Below the pieces are notes generated by a model. That model saw only the letters and a list, made by a program, of their open reading frames with translations, was not told the DNA's origin and did no database searches. This document shows positions 11,789 through 21,820 of a stretch of 64,000 nucleotides of DNA, piece after piece. The DNA is from Calycina herbarum (taxonomy: Eukaryota; Ascomycota; Leotiomycetes; Helotiales; Pezizellaceae). Made by a program: the position numbers and the translations under genes. Location of the stretch: assembly GCA_001414485.1 (NCBI GenBank), contig LLEY01000024.1, positions 434,001 through 498,000 of the forward strand, written 5' to 3'. Each line of letters begins with the position of its first letter. Positions within the stretch are counted from its first letter, which is position 1.

Positions 11789-13108
11789 TTACCCATTGAG
11801 AGCGGTAGCCACAGGAGGGATATTCTCAACGCCTCTCTTCGAAAGCTTCTTTTTGTTCTTCTTCTCTTGCTTGTTGCCTTGATTATTACCACCAGCGGCA
11901 ACAGCAGTCTTGTTTTTCTTTCCTCTTCGTCCCATCTTCTCGGGTTCCAGAAGTCCCAGTCTTTCGTCTGCTTCTCTTGCTTCGATTTCAAGATGATTGA
12001 ATCCAAGAGCTTTGATAGCCTGTTGGTGATTCTTGGTGTGCAAAACTTCCTGGTGTGCAGGTTCTTTGCTGGGAACTAGATGGGCGAGTAGATACTTTGT
12101 ATTCCCCCAACGATTGTCGAGACTCATACACGATGTAACGTATCTCTCGACCACCTCTTTCCATGGAGCTAAACCACCATCAGCTTCGGCTCTGAAACAA
12201 CTGGAATTCGACTCGGCTGCTGTTGCAATCATAGCACCATCCGCCCCGTATTCTTGGATGAGTTGTTCTGCTTCTGCTCGATTCGCAACATCCCCATTCA
12301 TGAGACATGCCACGCCGGTTTCTCTGCAGATATCTGCAATCATCCTTAATTGTTCTCGGATAGCCTTTTCTCGTGGTCGCATGGGTGTCATTCGACAATG
12401 AATCGTGAGGCCGGTGATTCCAGTAGCACAGAGTTTTCGAACCAGGACTTCCGTCTTTTCGGGTGTTTCCAGCAATCGGATTTTGACACTGATTCCAATT
12501 TCGAATTCCGGAACTATCTCCTTGACCAATGCTTCGAGAATCGAACATAGCTTGTCTGGTGTTTGTAAAAGAGCAGCTCCCATTCCACCATGTGTACTGA
12601 ATGGTTTTGGACATCCAGCATTTACGTCTATTCCCGCCACATCTGCTGCGACTATTCGAGCGGCTTCAACAGCCCTTTCTGGGTCCGAGGTACCGATTTG
12701 AAATATAAGTTTGCTTCCTTCCCGCTCTGGATGTAGACGGTAAATAAGACTCTCTTTTGAGTCTTGTGATGGACCTTTTGCACCATGCGCATGGCCATGC
12801 GAGGGGAATCGGGAAAAGTCGATTGTGTTGAGGGTTTCGTTGACCTTTCGAGTGGTTCCAATCATGGATCTATCGACGGTTTCGGGGCCTGGAAAATGAG
12901 TCTTAGTATATGCCAAAAGAAGGGGATTTCGAGGATACTCACCCCAAACCAAATCTGCGCCATAGTGAAGTGCAAGAAGTCTTGAGGGCAATTCTCCTGA
13001 CCGAACCATGGGCGCAAGGACAATCTTGCCTCTGTAATCGACCCCTTTTCGAGGGATGGGTACGCGTTTTGCAGCGGATGTCATGATGGCGGAGGTGAAG
13101 CGTTGCAT
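11789..13108 (-). CDS. DUS2: tRNA-dihydrouridine(20) synthase, Dus2/Smm1 type
   Basis: Model complement(join(11789..12888,12943..13108)), 421 aa. It is an FMN enzyme reducing U20 of tRNAs. Motifs on the TIM barrel are GKIVLAPMVRSGELPSR, YGADLVW, VNAGCPKPFSTHGGMGAALL (catalytic Cys in GCP), SVKIRLL, TIHCR and MNGDV. A 54-nt intron (GTGAGT, TACTAAG branch, TTTCCAG) is a multiple of three with no stop, so the frame stays open through it. Removing it gives the canonical GADLVW-GPETVDR junction, so the intron is real. The start is 13108 or the in-frame ATG at 13084; the open frame to 13288 is probably leader. The C-terminal 50 residues are Lys-rich, plausibly for tRNA binding. It is divergent from the pyrophosphatase gene. 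Confidence 0.92.
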   Translation of the reverse strand: MQRFTSAIMTSAAKRVPIPRKGVDYRGKIVLAPMVRSGELPSRLLALHYGADLVWGEYPRNPLLLAYTKTHFPGPETVDRSMIGTTRKVNETLNTIDFSRFPSHGHAHGAKGPSQDSKESLIYRLHPEREGSKLIFQIGTSDPERAVEAARIVAADVAGIDVNAGCPKPFSTHGGMGAALLQTPDKLCSILEALVKEIVPEFEIGISVKIRLLETPEKTEVLVRKLCATGITGLTIHCRMTPMRPREKAIREQLRMIADICRETGVACLMNGDVANRAEAEQLIQEYGADGAMIATAAESNSSCFRAEADGGLAPWKEVVERYVTSCMSLDNRWGNTKYLLAHLVPSKEPAHQEVLHTKNHQQAIKALGFNHLEIEAREADERLGLLEPEKMGRRGKKNKTAVAAGGNNQGNKQEKKNKKKLSKRGVENIPPVATALNG

Positions 13109-13805
13109 AGCATTGCACGAGATGGCTCCAAGAATGGGTGTTAGTACAGGCGGACTATTCTTGGTGTGTGGAATAAATTTAGTGTGAGTCTGACAGGAAG
13201 TCCCCTTATCGTGAACTCCAGGGCATTTCTTATCGCCGATGGGCATTTCCAGAGCCTCCTCGGTCCAATGGCAGTGAATGGATGGCACAGGCCAAAAAGG
13301 AAAGGGCCTTCAGGGTACTTGGGACCTAGGTAACCGGCAAATACAGCTTCACTTCGACACGCTTCAACTACCTGGTACCCCCTTTCCACCTCCTTCCTCC
13401 CTAACTACTCTAAGCACCTGCATCTCGTCCTGTATTGTAGTCAGCATCGTCGGCCTGTCGAGTCTAGAATTATTTGCTTATAAGTAGATGCCAGCCTCAT
13501 TGCCTCTTTCAGCCTGTACGCGCTCTCTGGCTGCTGCGAGTATTTCCAACTGGCCGCGACAAGCAAGTCGCTGTGCTCTCCCCCTTCCCCTGCACCCGCA
13601 CTTCGACCACCACAAACGGCAGCTGCGACGTCTTTCGTTCGCCAGCCTGCCCACCCCGGTTCCCACTCTGGCGCCATCCACCCCCTCCAACAAAAATTGC
13701 TCTTGCTCTCCTTCCCTCGCCCGCTCCGAACAAATAGCTCGACACTTCTCGACTTCCTCCCCATCTCAATCCATCAACACCACCCCCTCTAGTCATACCA
13801 CCAAT
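13109..13805. promoter_or_regulatory. shared divergent promoter region, DUS2 / pyrophosphatase
   Basis: A CT-rich region between divergent starts. The part from 13488 is open in frame with the pyrophosphatase and may be translated (see that entry). Confidence 0.5.
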
Positions 13806-14961
13806 ATGGCTTCCCAATACAAAGTCCGCAAGGTCGGAGCACCAAACACCTTGGAGCACCGCGTCTTCATCGAGAAGGATGGCGTCCCTATTTCCCCCTT
13901 CCACGATATCCCCCTCTATGCCAACCAAGAGCAGACCATCTTGAACATGGTCGTTGAGATTCCAAGATGGACCAATGCCAAAATGGAGGTGAGTGGTTGA
14001 TTCCCAACTTCAGATAACCCCTCCATTCCTCGTTTGACCCCGCACCAAAGCTAACATTTCAATTCCAAAATAGATCTCCAAGGTATACCTTCCTGCTGCC
14101 ATCGAACGATAGAATACACCTCCTAATACTCTGCAGGAGGACCTTCTCAACCCAATCAAGCAGGATGTCAAGAAGGGCAAGCTTCGTTTCGTCCGCAACT
14201 GCTTCCCTCACAAGGGTTATCTCTGGAACTACGGTGCCTTCCCACAGGTGAGCCCGACTCTCTCGTAGCACAAAAGCATTCCACTGACCGCCACCTAGAC
14301 TTGGGAGGACCCCAATGTTGTTCATCCCGAGACCAAGGCCAAGGGTGACAACGATCCATTGGACGTCTGCGAGATCGGAGAGTTGGTCGGATACCCAGGT
14401 CAAGTCAAGCAAGTCAAGGTTCTAGGTGTTATGGCTTTGCTTGATGAGGAGGAGACTGACTGGAAGGTTATCGTCATTGATGTCAACGATCCATTGGCAC
14501 CAAAGCTTAACGATGTTGAGGATGTTGAGAGACACCTTCCTGGTCTTTTGCGTGCTACCAATGAGTGGTTCAGAATCTACAAAATCCCAGACGGAAAGCC
14601 AGAGAACCAATTTGCTTTCACTGGAGAGTGCAAGAACCGAAAGTGAGTATTCTTGAAGGGAGAAGGAATATTGCTAACTTTGAGAAAGGTACGCCACCGA
14701 CATTGTCCGTGAGTGTGCTGAGGCTTGGGAGAAGCTCATCACTGGCAAGACCCAACCAGGTGATGTTTCTGTGTAAGTCTCCATCAATGTCGTTCTAAAC
14801 ATCTTACTAACTATTTTAGTACCAACTTGACCGTCAAGCAATCTCCAGCTCGCGTTGACTTCAACCAACTCCCACCTATCCCAGCACACGAGAGCCTCGC
14901 CCCTGCACCAATTGACCCAAGTATTGACAAGTGGTTCTTCATCAGCGGAGCTGCTGCTTAA
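13806..14961 (+). CDS. IPP1: inorganic pyrophosphatase, family I (290 aa, six exons)
   Basis: Model join(13806..13988,14074..14082,14137..14247,14299..14642,14689..14772,14820..14961). It hydrolyses PPi to 2 Pi with Mg2+. Active-site features are [35 protein letters not shown] and the family signature [12 protein letters not shown], followed by [12 protein letters not shown]. The length matches yeast Ipp1 (about 287 aa). Exon 2 is a 9-nt microexon (Ile-Ser-Lys); without it the conserved MEISKED stretch would be broken. All introns have GT-AG borders and CTAAC- or CTGAC-like branch motifs. An in-frame ATG at 13488 would add 106 residues rich in Arg/Ser/Ala with [14 protein letters not shown] near the end, which resembles a mitochondrial presequence. 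One gene could thus make cytosolic and mitochondrial forms (inference). Confidence 0.95.
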
Positions 14962-15359
14962 ATGCTTCAATTGCAGAATGGGCAAGCCATTGAAATTTAC
15001 TATCACCATGAACGGAATTCTTCATTTACTACTTCGGTAGAAAAAGGGACCTCAAAATGGAATAGATGAGCTACGATGCACAAATAATTGAATTCTTCTC
15101 CATTTATATGTGAAGTGGTGCTTGTTTCGTTCGTATCCTCTAGAATTACCCTCGCCGTTTTTGTAATGTACAGTCATATACAATCCCATGATTGGGCGCC
15201 ATTTGTGTACATCCCAAGCACCACGTGGGGGGATATTTTCACCAAGCCCTTGCGAAATCTTGCCAATATCGTAGCAATAAACGCCTCTCCCTTATGCCAT
15301 TGGCGTATGTAATACAATTTCAAAATCCACTCATTCCAATCGTGCGCAATTGGCAAAAC
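14962..15359. other. convergent intergenic, no gene
   Basis: 3' regions of the pyrophosphatase (plus) and mL53 (minus). Short ORFs only. Confidence 0.6.
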
Positions 15360-15849
15360 TCAGTTCCCTGTTAACTCTGCTTGTCTTGATAATATTCTTG
15401 AGTGACGGTCGACTTCTTCCACCACACCTTTGATGCCTAGTTTCTCGGCGTCGAGGCGCATTTCTTTTCCGTCTTCTGTTGGGACATGGAGCGATTAGTG
15501 AAAATGTAAATTGGAGGAGTGGTTGTAGATGTAATTGAAGTCGCAAAGTAACTCTCGCAGAATTTATGCCAGTAGGTTACTCCGTATTGATCGCAGAACG
15601 CATTGATATCCATCTCCAGCAGATCCATGTAGCCTGGTTGTAAACCAATATAAATAAAAAAAGGGACCTACTAAACTTGACCTCCACAAAACTCCTCTCC
15701 GTCGATGTCCGGGGGAGCAGCTTGGTGTTGATCTGCATCGTTTGGCGGGCGTCGGGGGGTAGGAAGGAGAGGAAGATGCGGGCGGTTTTGGCTTTGGGGG
15801 AGAAGGGGTTGAAGACTGTACGGACGGAGGTGAGGAAGTTGGTTATCAT
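15360..15849 (-). CDS. MRPL44: mitochondrial large-subunit ribosomal protein mL53 (97 aa)
   Basis: Model complement(join(15360..15475,15672..15849)). Exon 1 encodes MITNFLTSVRTVFNPFSPKA and the QINTKLLPRTS stretch; exon 2 begins at KDGKEMRLD and ends near SRQAELTGN. The 196-nt intron has GTAGGT, a CACTAAT branch motif and CAACAG; it is needed because the exon-1 frame otherwise runs into hydrophobic nonsense. The family is the thioredoxin-like mL53 of the fungal mitoribosome (yeast Mrpl44). The length is typical. The leader extends toward 16118 on the minus strand; the Pro/His/Ser-rich open frame there is probably untranslated. Recognition rests on family memory of these motifs. Confidence 0.88.
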
Positions 15850-17549
15850 TTTTGCTGGGTGGAGGAGCTCTCTCGAGGGAGCTGGAGCTGGGAGTGGAAA
15901 TTTGGGTGCGAGGGATTGGTAGTGTGGGAGTGGTGAGAGGGTGGTTCTAGGTAGTGGGTTGGTTTAATATGCGGAATTTGAGGCGTGGGGAAGGTGCGAG
16001 GGAGAGGGGAATGTGAACTTACTAATTGACTCTCGGGAAGGCGCGATGGGTGAGTAGCTTGAGGGTTGAGGTTGTCGCGATGTGATATCGGTCGATTTAT
16101 TTTTGGGTCGGGTGCCAAGACCGAGGAGGGACCCCTTGTCAGAATGACAGCTCTTGTTTCTTATTAAAAAACTGGATTGGAAAGAGAAGAATAAAACTTT
16201 CTGGCTGGAAAAAAATTAATTATGTATTTCTATATACTTCTTTTCCCCCCCTGAGGGACAGGTTAATAGGTGCTGGTTTTTTCTGAGCTAATAAGTGATC
16301 AATTGACACACATCTTGACATCTAACCTTTTTATGATTGTTCATTCACTTGTCAGAGATTCCGGAAATCTCACGGTGAATTACTTCTATGCTTTAGAGGG
16401 CGAGTCGCTTTCGCCTTGAATCGGGGTTTTTGAGCCGATTGAGCATCTTTTTCCCCCTTGGTATTGAATATGTAATTAACTAAACAGATTGACTAGGTAA
16501 GAAGAAAAGATATGGAGGCTGATTTTAGTAAGTGCTTTTGATAAAAGATATTGTTCTAGAAGAAGTCGTATAATTAAATCAATAGAGAAATTACGAGAGA
16601 AAAAAAAATACTCGGTGGCTATTAGTAATATTTATCTTCAAGTTGCTTTCCTTTAATTCACTTAATTAATTCGGACGTTATAGAGAAATGAGGCTGAATA
16701 AAAATTGTTCTAATGTATATAGAGGGATGAAAACTTTTGTTGTATTCAAAAGTTCATGTGCTGTCTGAAATCTCTTGGAAAATATATTCTCAGAAATGTT
16801 ACTCGGAGATATTTAATTGCGATAAATTCTCCGGAAGATAAGAGTTCCCTGTGCTGAATCTTATAACTTCCATGTCTTTGATTACGGTTTTATTACAAGG
16901 TGTTATAGCAATGCGGGGGAGTAAGTACCCAGATCCTCACTTACTTATTGACAGTCAATCGGCGGTTTAGACACTTGAGACGCTTGAGTTTTCACGACAA
17001 GGGAATCAACGGGAAGTGTTCTAATTTATGCAATCATTCGCTCCTCGTTGGTTTTTCTCTTCCTCGGCGAGCAATATAATCTTGTATCGTTGGAATTAAT
17101 ATCGTTTTGTGCTTTGTATGCGAAAGCTTAGAAACTTATAAGGTCTGCTGAATATGTAATCGTATTAAAAAGGTCAACTTCACATCTCTCCTAATCTCCA
17201 AAGTTCGCATCTTTTATTCTCTCCGGGTCTTGTAGAATGTCGCTACATGTCGGAGGCAACGAGTAGGCTGCCTGACAGAACCCGGCAATTAGGACCTCCA
17301 AAAATTGACTACATGGCATTAGAGACCATGTGCTGTTTTCTCAATGGAACTGAGATTTATATAAGATTTGTAAAAAAGAACGCAAACCCCCTACTACCGA
17401 AAACGTCCATCCCAACAAAGAGTTCGTTAGAGGCCGAAACCCCCACCAAACCACCTAAATCCCGAATAAAACACCAAGTCTAATTAACTTTAATCAACCA
17501 AATCAAAATTTCCTTTATTTCAAACAACAACTATTTTAAACTCTCGAAA
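15850..17549. other. mL53 leader followed by AT-rich intergenic DNA
   Basis: About 15850-16120 is the probable mL53 promoter and leader. From 16130 the sequence is AT-rich with homopolymer runs and no ORF of interest; a 78-codon ORF at 17247-17483 has no recognisable feature. Confidence 0.55.
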
Positions 17550-17825
17550 ATGGAGAAATCTAATAGCGCTCAGTACCAATGGCCAGGATTAGCGTCCGCC
17601 TTCACGAACTCACCGGACTTTAGTGAAGAGGAGTTGACAATGAAATATCATTATATCATCGGAAACCTCAACTTTCCTCCAGATCTCATTCCCTCGGGCT
17701 ATGAGAATGTAAAGCGGCAAGATAAGCGGCCCGAAGTCAGGGCTCTTGAAGGTGAAGAAGGGAGTGGTTATGCCATCAAAACTTACTTTGATTGGGCCGA
17801 TCCAAAGGTAGTCAAAAGTAGGTAA
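17550..17825 (+). CDS. hypothetical small protein (91 aa)
   Basis: ATG with a favourable context (AAAATGG) and a 91-codon frame starting MEKSNSAQYQWPGLASAF, acidic (EEGSG..., DWADP) and without membrane segment or known motif. A GTAAGT sits right at the end of the frame (17822), so the last codons may be intronic and a further exon may exist; no convincing acceptor was found before the tRNA. I do not recognise a family. Confidence 0.35.
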   Translation: MEKSNSAQYQWPGLASAFTNSPDFSEEELTMKYHYIIGNLNFPPDLIPSGYENVKRQDKRPEVRALEGEEGSGYAIKTYFDWADPKVVKSR

Positions 17826-18011
17826 GTTTACCTGTAGTTGAGAAAAGATTGTGACGAGGCAGCGAGGAAGGAGCGATACTGACGCCAAGTCATGTGAGCA
17901 CAACCCGAAGTCATGCCGAGCATTCCAAAAGTAAAAAGAAAACAGAACATACTTAAAAAGAGTATTAAAACTGAACTCTTAACAGTGCAATGACACCAAA
18001 AAATGCACTTT

Positions 18012-18135
18012 TCCGCTGCCGGGAATCGAACCCGGCGCTACCGCGCAATCCAAGGGTTCCGACCTGGACTCCAGACGAGGGAGTCCATTAGAGCTTTCTT
18101 GAGAGGCGGAAATGTTACCGATACACCACAGCGGA
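18012..18135 (-). tRNA. tRNA-Glu (anticodon CUC) with intron
   Basis: On the minus strand the acceptor stem TCCGCTG pairs with CAGCGGA. The D arm is GTGT-ATCGGTA-ACAT, the anticodon loop C-T-CTC-A-A, and the T arm CCGGG-TTCGATT-CCCGG, which includes the B box. The mature RNA would be about 70 nt, leaving an intron of about 53 nt just 3' of the anticodon (roughly 18053-18106). The intron holds a 7-bp hairpin (GGACTCC/GGAGTCC) whose 3' arm contains GAG, able to pair with the anticodon. One pair of the anticodon stem (27-43) is a U-U mismatch in this reading. Confidence 0.88.
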
Positions 18136-19068
18136 GTGAGATTTCTGTTTTTGATACAGAAATCAAGTTATTTGAATTATATTAAAAAGCCGCGAGGGGA
18201 CCTTTGTGTGGGGCGTGAGTTCCGGGGGATTAATCGGCATAGCGCAATCGTTCCGCTCTATAAAGCCTTTAGGTCATCTTTTGAGAAAAGCAGCGAATTC
18301 ATAGAGCTTTCTTTAGTTGTCGAATCTTGTCCTGCTGTCAAAGCTTTGCTTCTATTGTTCTATCTGTACTATGACTAACAAGCCCTTTTACCTAAATTTG
18401 TTTAAACAATAGAGTTAAAAGGTGCTTTTTCCTAAAATAAGATGTTCTAAAAATAAATTAATTATAGGCTGATTATCCAAACTTGATCTATGTAGCTCTA
18501 TTTTCTCACGAGTTTAGTAAAGCAAAATAAAACAGTCCTTACGACGACAACAACTGTAGAAATAAAACTCTACTAGAGTAAGTATCTAAAAACAACCCTA
18601 CTTATTTCTTTACTCAAATGAGCTCGTAGAACAAAATAAATAAAACTCATTTACTATAGTGTAACTTCAAAGAGAAATTAACACAGTGGTTCGAGTCAAC
18701 CAGAAATTACCGAGTTTCAATTTCAATGGAACTGGGCTACTTGGAACTTTGGGTCTTTAGGTTTTCACAATGTCTTTCAAATTCCTGTTGGCTTTATCTT
18801 TTCTCCTTTGGTATATACATAGTCGCCAAAAGATGGTCCGAGTCTTGGATACTGTCTGTTTCACATCATCACTTTGTAGCGAATTAAGGAGAGGAAATGA
18901 GCCAAAGGGAGGGCATGAAGGGATAAGTTACAAGAAAACGCAACCCCAAGCCATTTGGAGAGGTTTCATGATTACCAAATCTCTATTTGTTACTACGGGA
19001 TTTTACTAACATACTGTTTTCATACTTAATGAGTGTAAAGGAGAGAATGAAGAATAATTAAGCCACTT
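18136..19068. other. intergenic, AT-rich; one weak ORF
   Basis: No supported gene. An ORF at 18770-19009 (79 codons, plus) has a hydrophobic N-terminus resembling a signal peptide (MSFKFLLALSFLLWYIHS) but nothing else in its favour. Confidence 0.5.
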
Positions 19069-20934
19069 TTAACATGGTGTGAAAATCACCATCGTACTCT
19101 CCCTCGGCAACATACTTGAGCGCCATGTGAACCAACGAGCTGCTTCTGGCTCAACAAGTTCACAGTTGTAATTCATGATAATCTGTCCCACAACCACCTT
19201 CATAACAGCAGAGGCATAAAATCTCCCGGGACTATGTATCAATCAGCTTCTGTAAGAGAGAACTGAAGAAGGAATTATAGTGCAGGAAAGGAAGATTGAT
19301 GCTTTTTGAAAACTTACCAAGCCATTCTTCCGGTACCCCACACAAGCCATGCTTGATTTACATCGGTAAGCTTGGATGGATCCGGCTGTCGAAATCTCAA
19401 GTCGACAGGAACCTTTGCCTCATTGAGAAATCTCTTTTCCGCAAATCGGAAACCGTAGAATCTCATCGGTTCGGGGTAGTATTCAGCACTTTGCATTATG
19501 GCACGGACGGGAGTGCATGCCCAATCACCCGGGAAAATCTTTGTGCCGTCGGAGAGTGTGAAATGCTGTAGCGCGGAACGCCGTGTGCTCACTGTAAGCT
19601 ATTTCAGTAAAAGAACGAGTGGAAAAAATATCTAGAATATCGGCTAGCTGGTGGGGGAAGAAACTGATTACTTGATTCAACAGGCGTCAACCGAGCAGAC
19701 TCCTTAAGAAAGCTGTCGAGCAGCGGCAAACCCGTCCCGGTACGTTCAAAGTTGCTGTATTGAGTCTGCAGTTCTTCGCGTAATTGTTGGACATACTCCG
19801 GACGAAGAGAAAGATCATGTACAGCAAATGTTATGGTCTTTGGATAAAAAAGAAGCCCCGTCAGTTTTCTTTCTAAGACATTTGGACAAAATATAATATG
19901 GGGTAACTTACTGTTGACAAGGCATGTACTGACCCAAACCAGATGGCCATTAGCTCATGAACAACTCGCTTTGCGGTCCAGGGATTCTGTCGAGGTGAGG
20001 TTTCCATGATCCATTGTATAGAATCCATCTGGATTCGAAATGTCAGAACACACGCTTGTCATTGAAGAAAAGTGGACATATTTACATGTTCCGGAATAAC
20101 TTCGCCCATATTCTTAAGATCTCTCTCATGGCACCGCTGCTCGGCTATCGGTAGCAAAGTCTGAAAGACAATCTTATGGGAGTTAAGTCTTCTTGCCATC
20201 ATTTTACTTGCAAGTCTAATAACATTTAGTTCGTTACACGTACTTGGAATCATGGAGTGACTTACGGGACAAAGAATTTAGGTAGCAAGCGCACTATTTC
20301 CGCACATATCAAAGTCTCTTCGATGTAAGAAAGAGCAGAATCCATGAAATTCTCCTTCTTAGCTACAGGAAGAGGCTAATCGATGGAGCTTTCTTGATGT
20401 CGGGATAATGAAGGACAATCAGTTTCGTACCTAATTCTTTTCCAAAGAATGAAACTGCATTTGACAGGACTACAAGCTTCACGATTGTAGTGTATACTGG
20501 AGAACGTCTAGTCCCTGGAATTTAATTAGCTTCTGACTCGCACAGAAAACAAGTCAATTACCCTTAACAACGGTATGCATTGAGAGCAGTTCTTCAAGTT
20601 GAGTCCGAACAATGACGCTGAGATCAGGAATAATTCGCGGGAGGTTATTCGTCAACAGAGTTCGAAGAGCGCGCACAAAGCCGACACCTTCAGTTCCTCT
20701 TCGATCAAACCAGTTGAACCCAGACATAGTATGTACCGGTTGTAGCATCTACGGCGACAGTTAGTTGCACGCTTCTCGATACATTTTCGCGTCTTGTAGG
20801 CTCACTTGTTTTGAAGCAGCTTGAAGCGAGAGAACAGTATCGGGTGCAGTATCGAGTTCTTTGATATGCGCGAGCGAAGAAACAAACACATATCGGTTGT
20901 CCGGGGCTAGGACTTCGAAGGGCTTTCCATTTGA
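19069..20934 (-). pseudogene. cytochrome P450, 5'-truncated (psi-P450-1)
   Basis: Nine exons can be joined without stop or frameshift: complement of 19069-19231, 19318-19591, 19672-19837, 19912-20028, 20086-20206, 20266-20362, 20431-20514, 20562-20748, 20806-20934. All eight introns have GT-AG borders. Landmarks are PFEVLAPDNRYVFVSS (start of what remains), an I-helix-like AIWFGSVHALST, the ExxR region KESARL, FRFAEKRF and the haem loop WGTGRMACPGRFYA, whose Cys codon is split by the last intron. It resembles fungal P450s of specialised metabolism. The membrane anchor and first about 100 residues are absent: upstream of the 20934 acceptor the DNA is an opposite-strand rhodopsin-like gene. It is therefore called a truncated pseudogene although the remaining body is clean. 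Confidence 0.85.
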
Positions 20935-20960
20935 CTATGCAAATCGTCAGACAAATGTAA

Positions 20961-21820
20961 ATAAGTTTGGAGGTCATCATTTCCATCCTCACACTCGCAA
21001 TATTGGGCGTTGCAATTCTCGCTGCTGATTCCTACAATGCCGCCAAATGCGCTCCTCCCAAGAACGACATCGACATCGCACCAGCATTTTTGTTGGACTG
21101 TAGTAAAGCAAGTTTTGAAGTTGGGGTTAGTTTGGGCACCATTGGGATTGCTGATATCATTATCTTCATTGTTCCCCTTCCAATTATTGCTAAGCTTCAT
21201 CTTCCGCTTGCAAAAAGAATTGGAATCACGGCGGTGTTTTTAGCGGGAGTTCTGTAGGTTTCATTGGTGTTGTGCAGCATGAAATTCACTCTAATAAGTC
21301 GTGTATAGTGCAATCGTTGCCAGCGCCGTTGCACTTTCTTACAAAGTTCAATCATTTTCTGGAAAAGCAACAGATATTTTACTTGCAGTGATATTGACAT
21401 AAGTGAATCTGAGCTCCTTTGTCTTTTCCAAAAGAAAATTGCTAAAGTTTACTTTCGCTTAGTATTGTTGAGTCCACAGTCGTGATAGCGGCTGGCTCTG
21501 TGCCAGCCGTCAGGGCATTTTGGGTGGGGTATATAGTCGAAACCGGAGTATACTCGAGATTTGTCTCTTTGGTTTCCAATATTTCTCTGACGAGGTCAAA
21601 GAAACATTCCCAATCCTCCTTGAACCCGGTATCCGCCAGCCAAGAATACATCAATGAGTGTGTCACGCTCAAAGACCAGCACTCCACCCAACACCCTCTC
21701 AATTCCAACAACGTTAAACCGAGCCATACAAAAGAACCGGAGACCGCCGTGATGGAGCTTGACCATTCCGAACCTTCCTTAGTCATAATGTTTCGATCCG
21801 TAGCCTGCTTGTTTCCTTAA
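20961..21820 (+). pseudogene. rhodopsin-like fungal integral membrane protein, 5'-truncated
   Basis: Exon path about 20961-21253, 21309-21398, 21463-21820. The translation gives the last four or five membrane segments: ISILTLAILGVAIL, then a Cys-containing loop, ADIIIFIVPLPIIAKLHLPL, GITAVFLAGVLAIVASAV and ILTIVESTVVIAAGSVPAV, then a polar tail. This is the Pth11/SAT4-type fungal rhodopsin-domain pattern (family knowledge). The first TMs are missing: the frame is closed by TAA at 20958, and the sequence there is the edge of the P450 on the other strand. The second intron has ATAAGT where GTAAGT is expected (21399), a change that would block normal splicing. Truncation plus a lost donor argue for a pseudogene. 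Confidence 0.75.

Noticed and set aside
12889..12942. An 18-residue insertion in DUS2
   Set aside because: It has GT-AG borders and a branch site and interrupts the conserved DLVWGPE stretch, so it is an intron.
13109..13288. N-terminal extension of DUS2 to 13288
   Set aside because: The family starts near the MTSAAK/PIPRKG region; the extra sequence has no conserved feature.
20059..20253. Independent small gene on the minus strand
   Set aside because: It is one internal exon of the truncated P450 plus intron sequence.
21399..21462. A genuine U12-type AT-AC intron
   Set aside because: It ends AG, and the donor otherwise matches the U2 consensus with one change, so a mutated GT donor is simpler.
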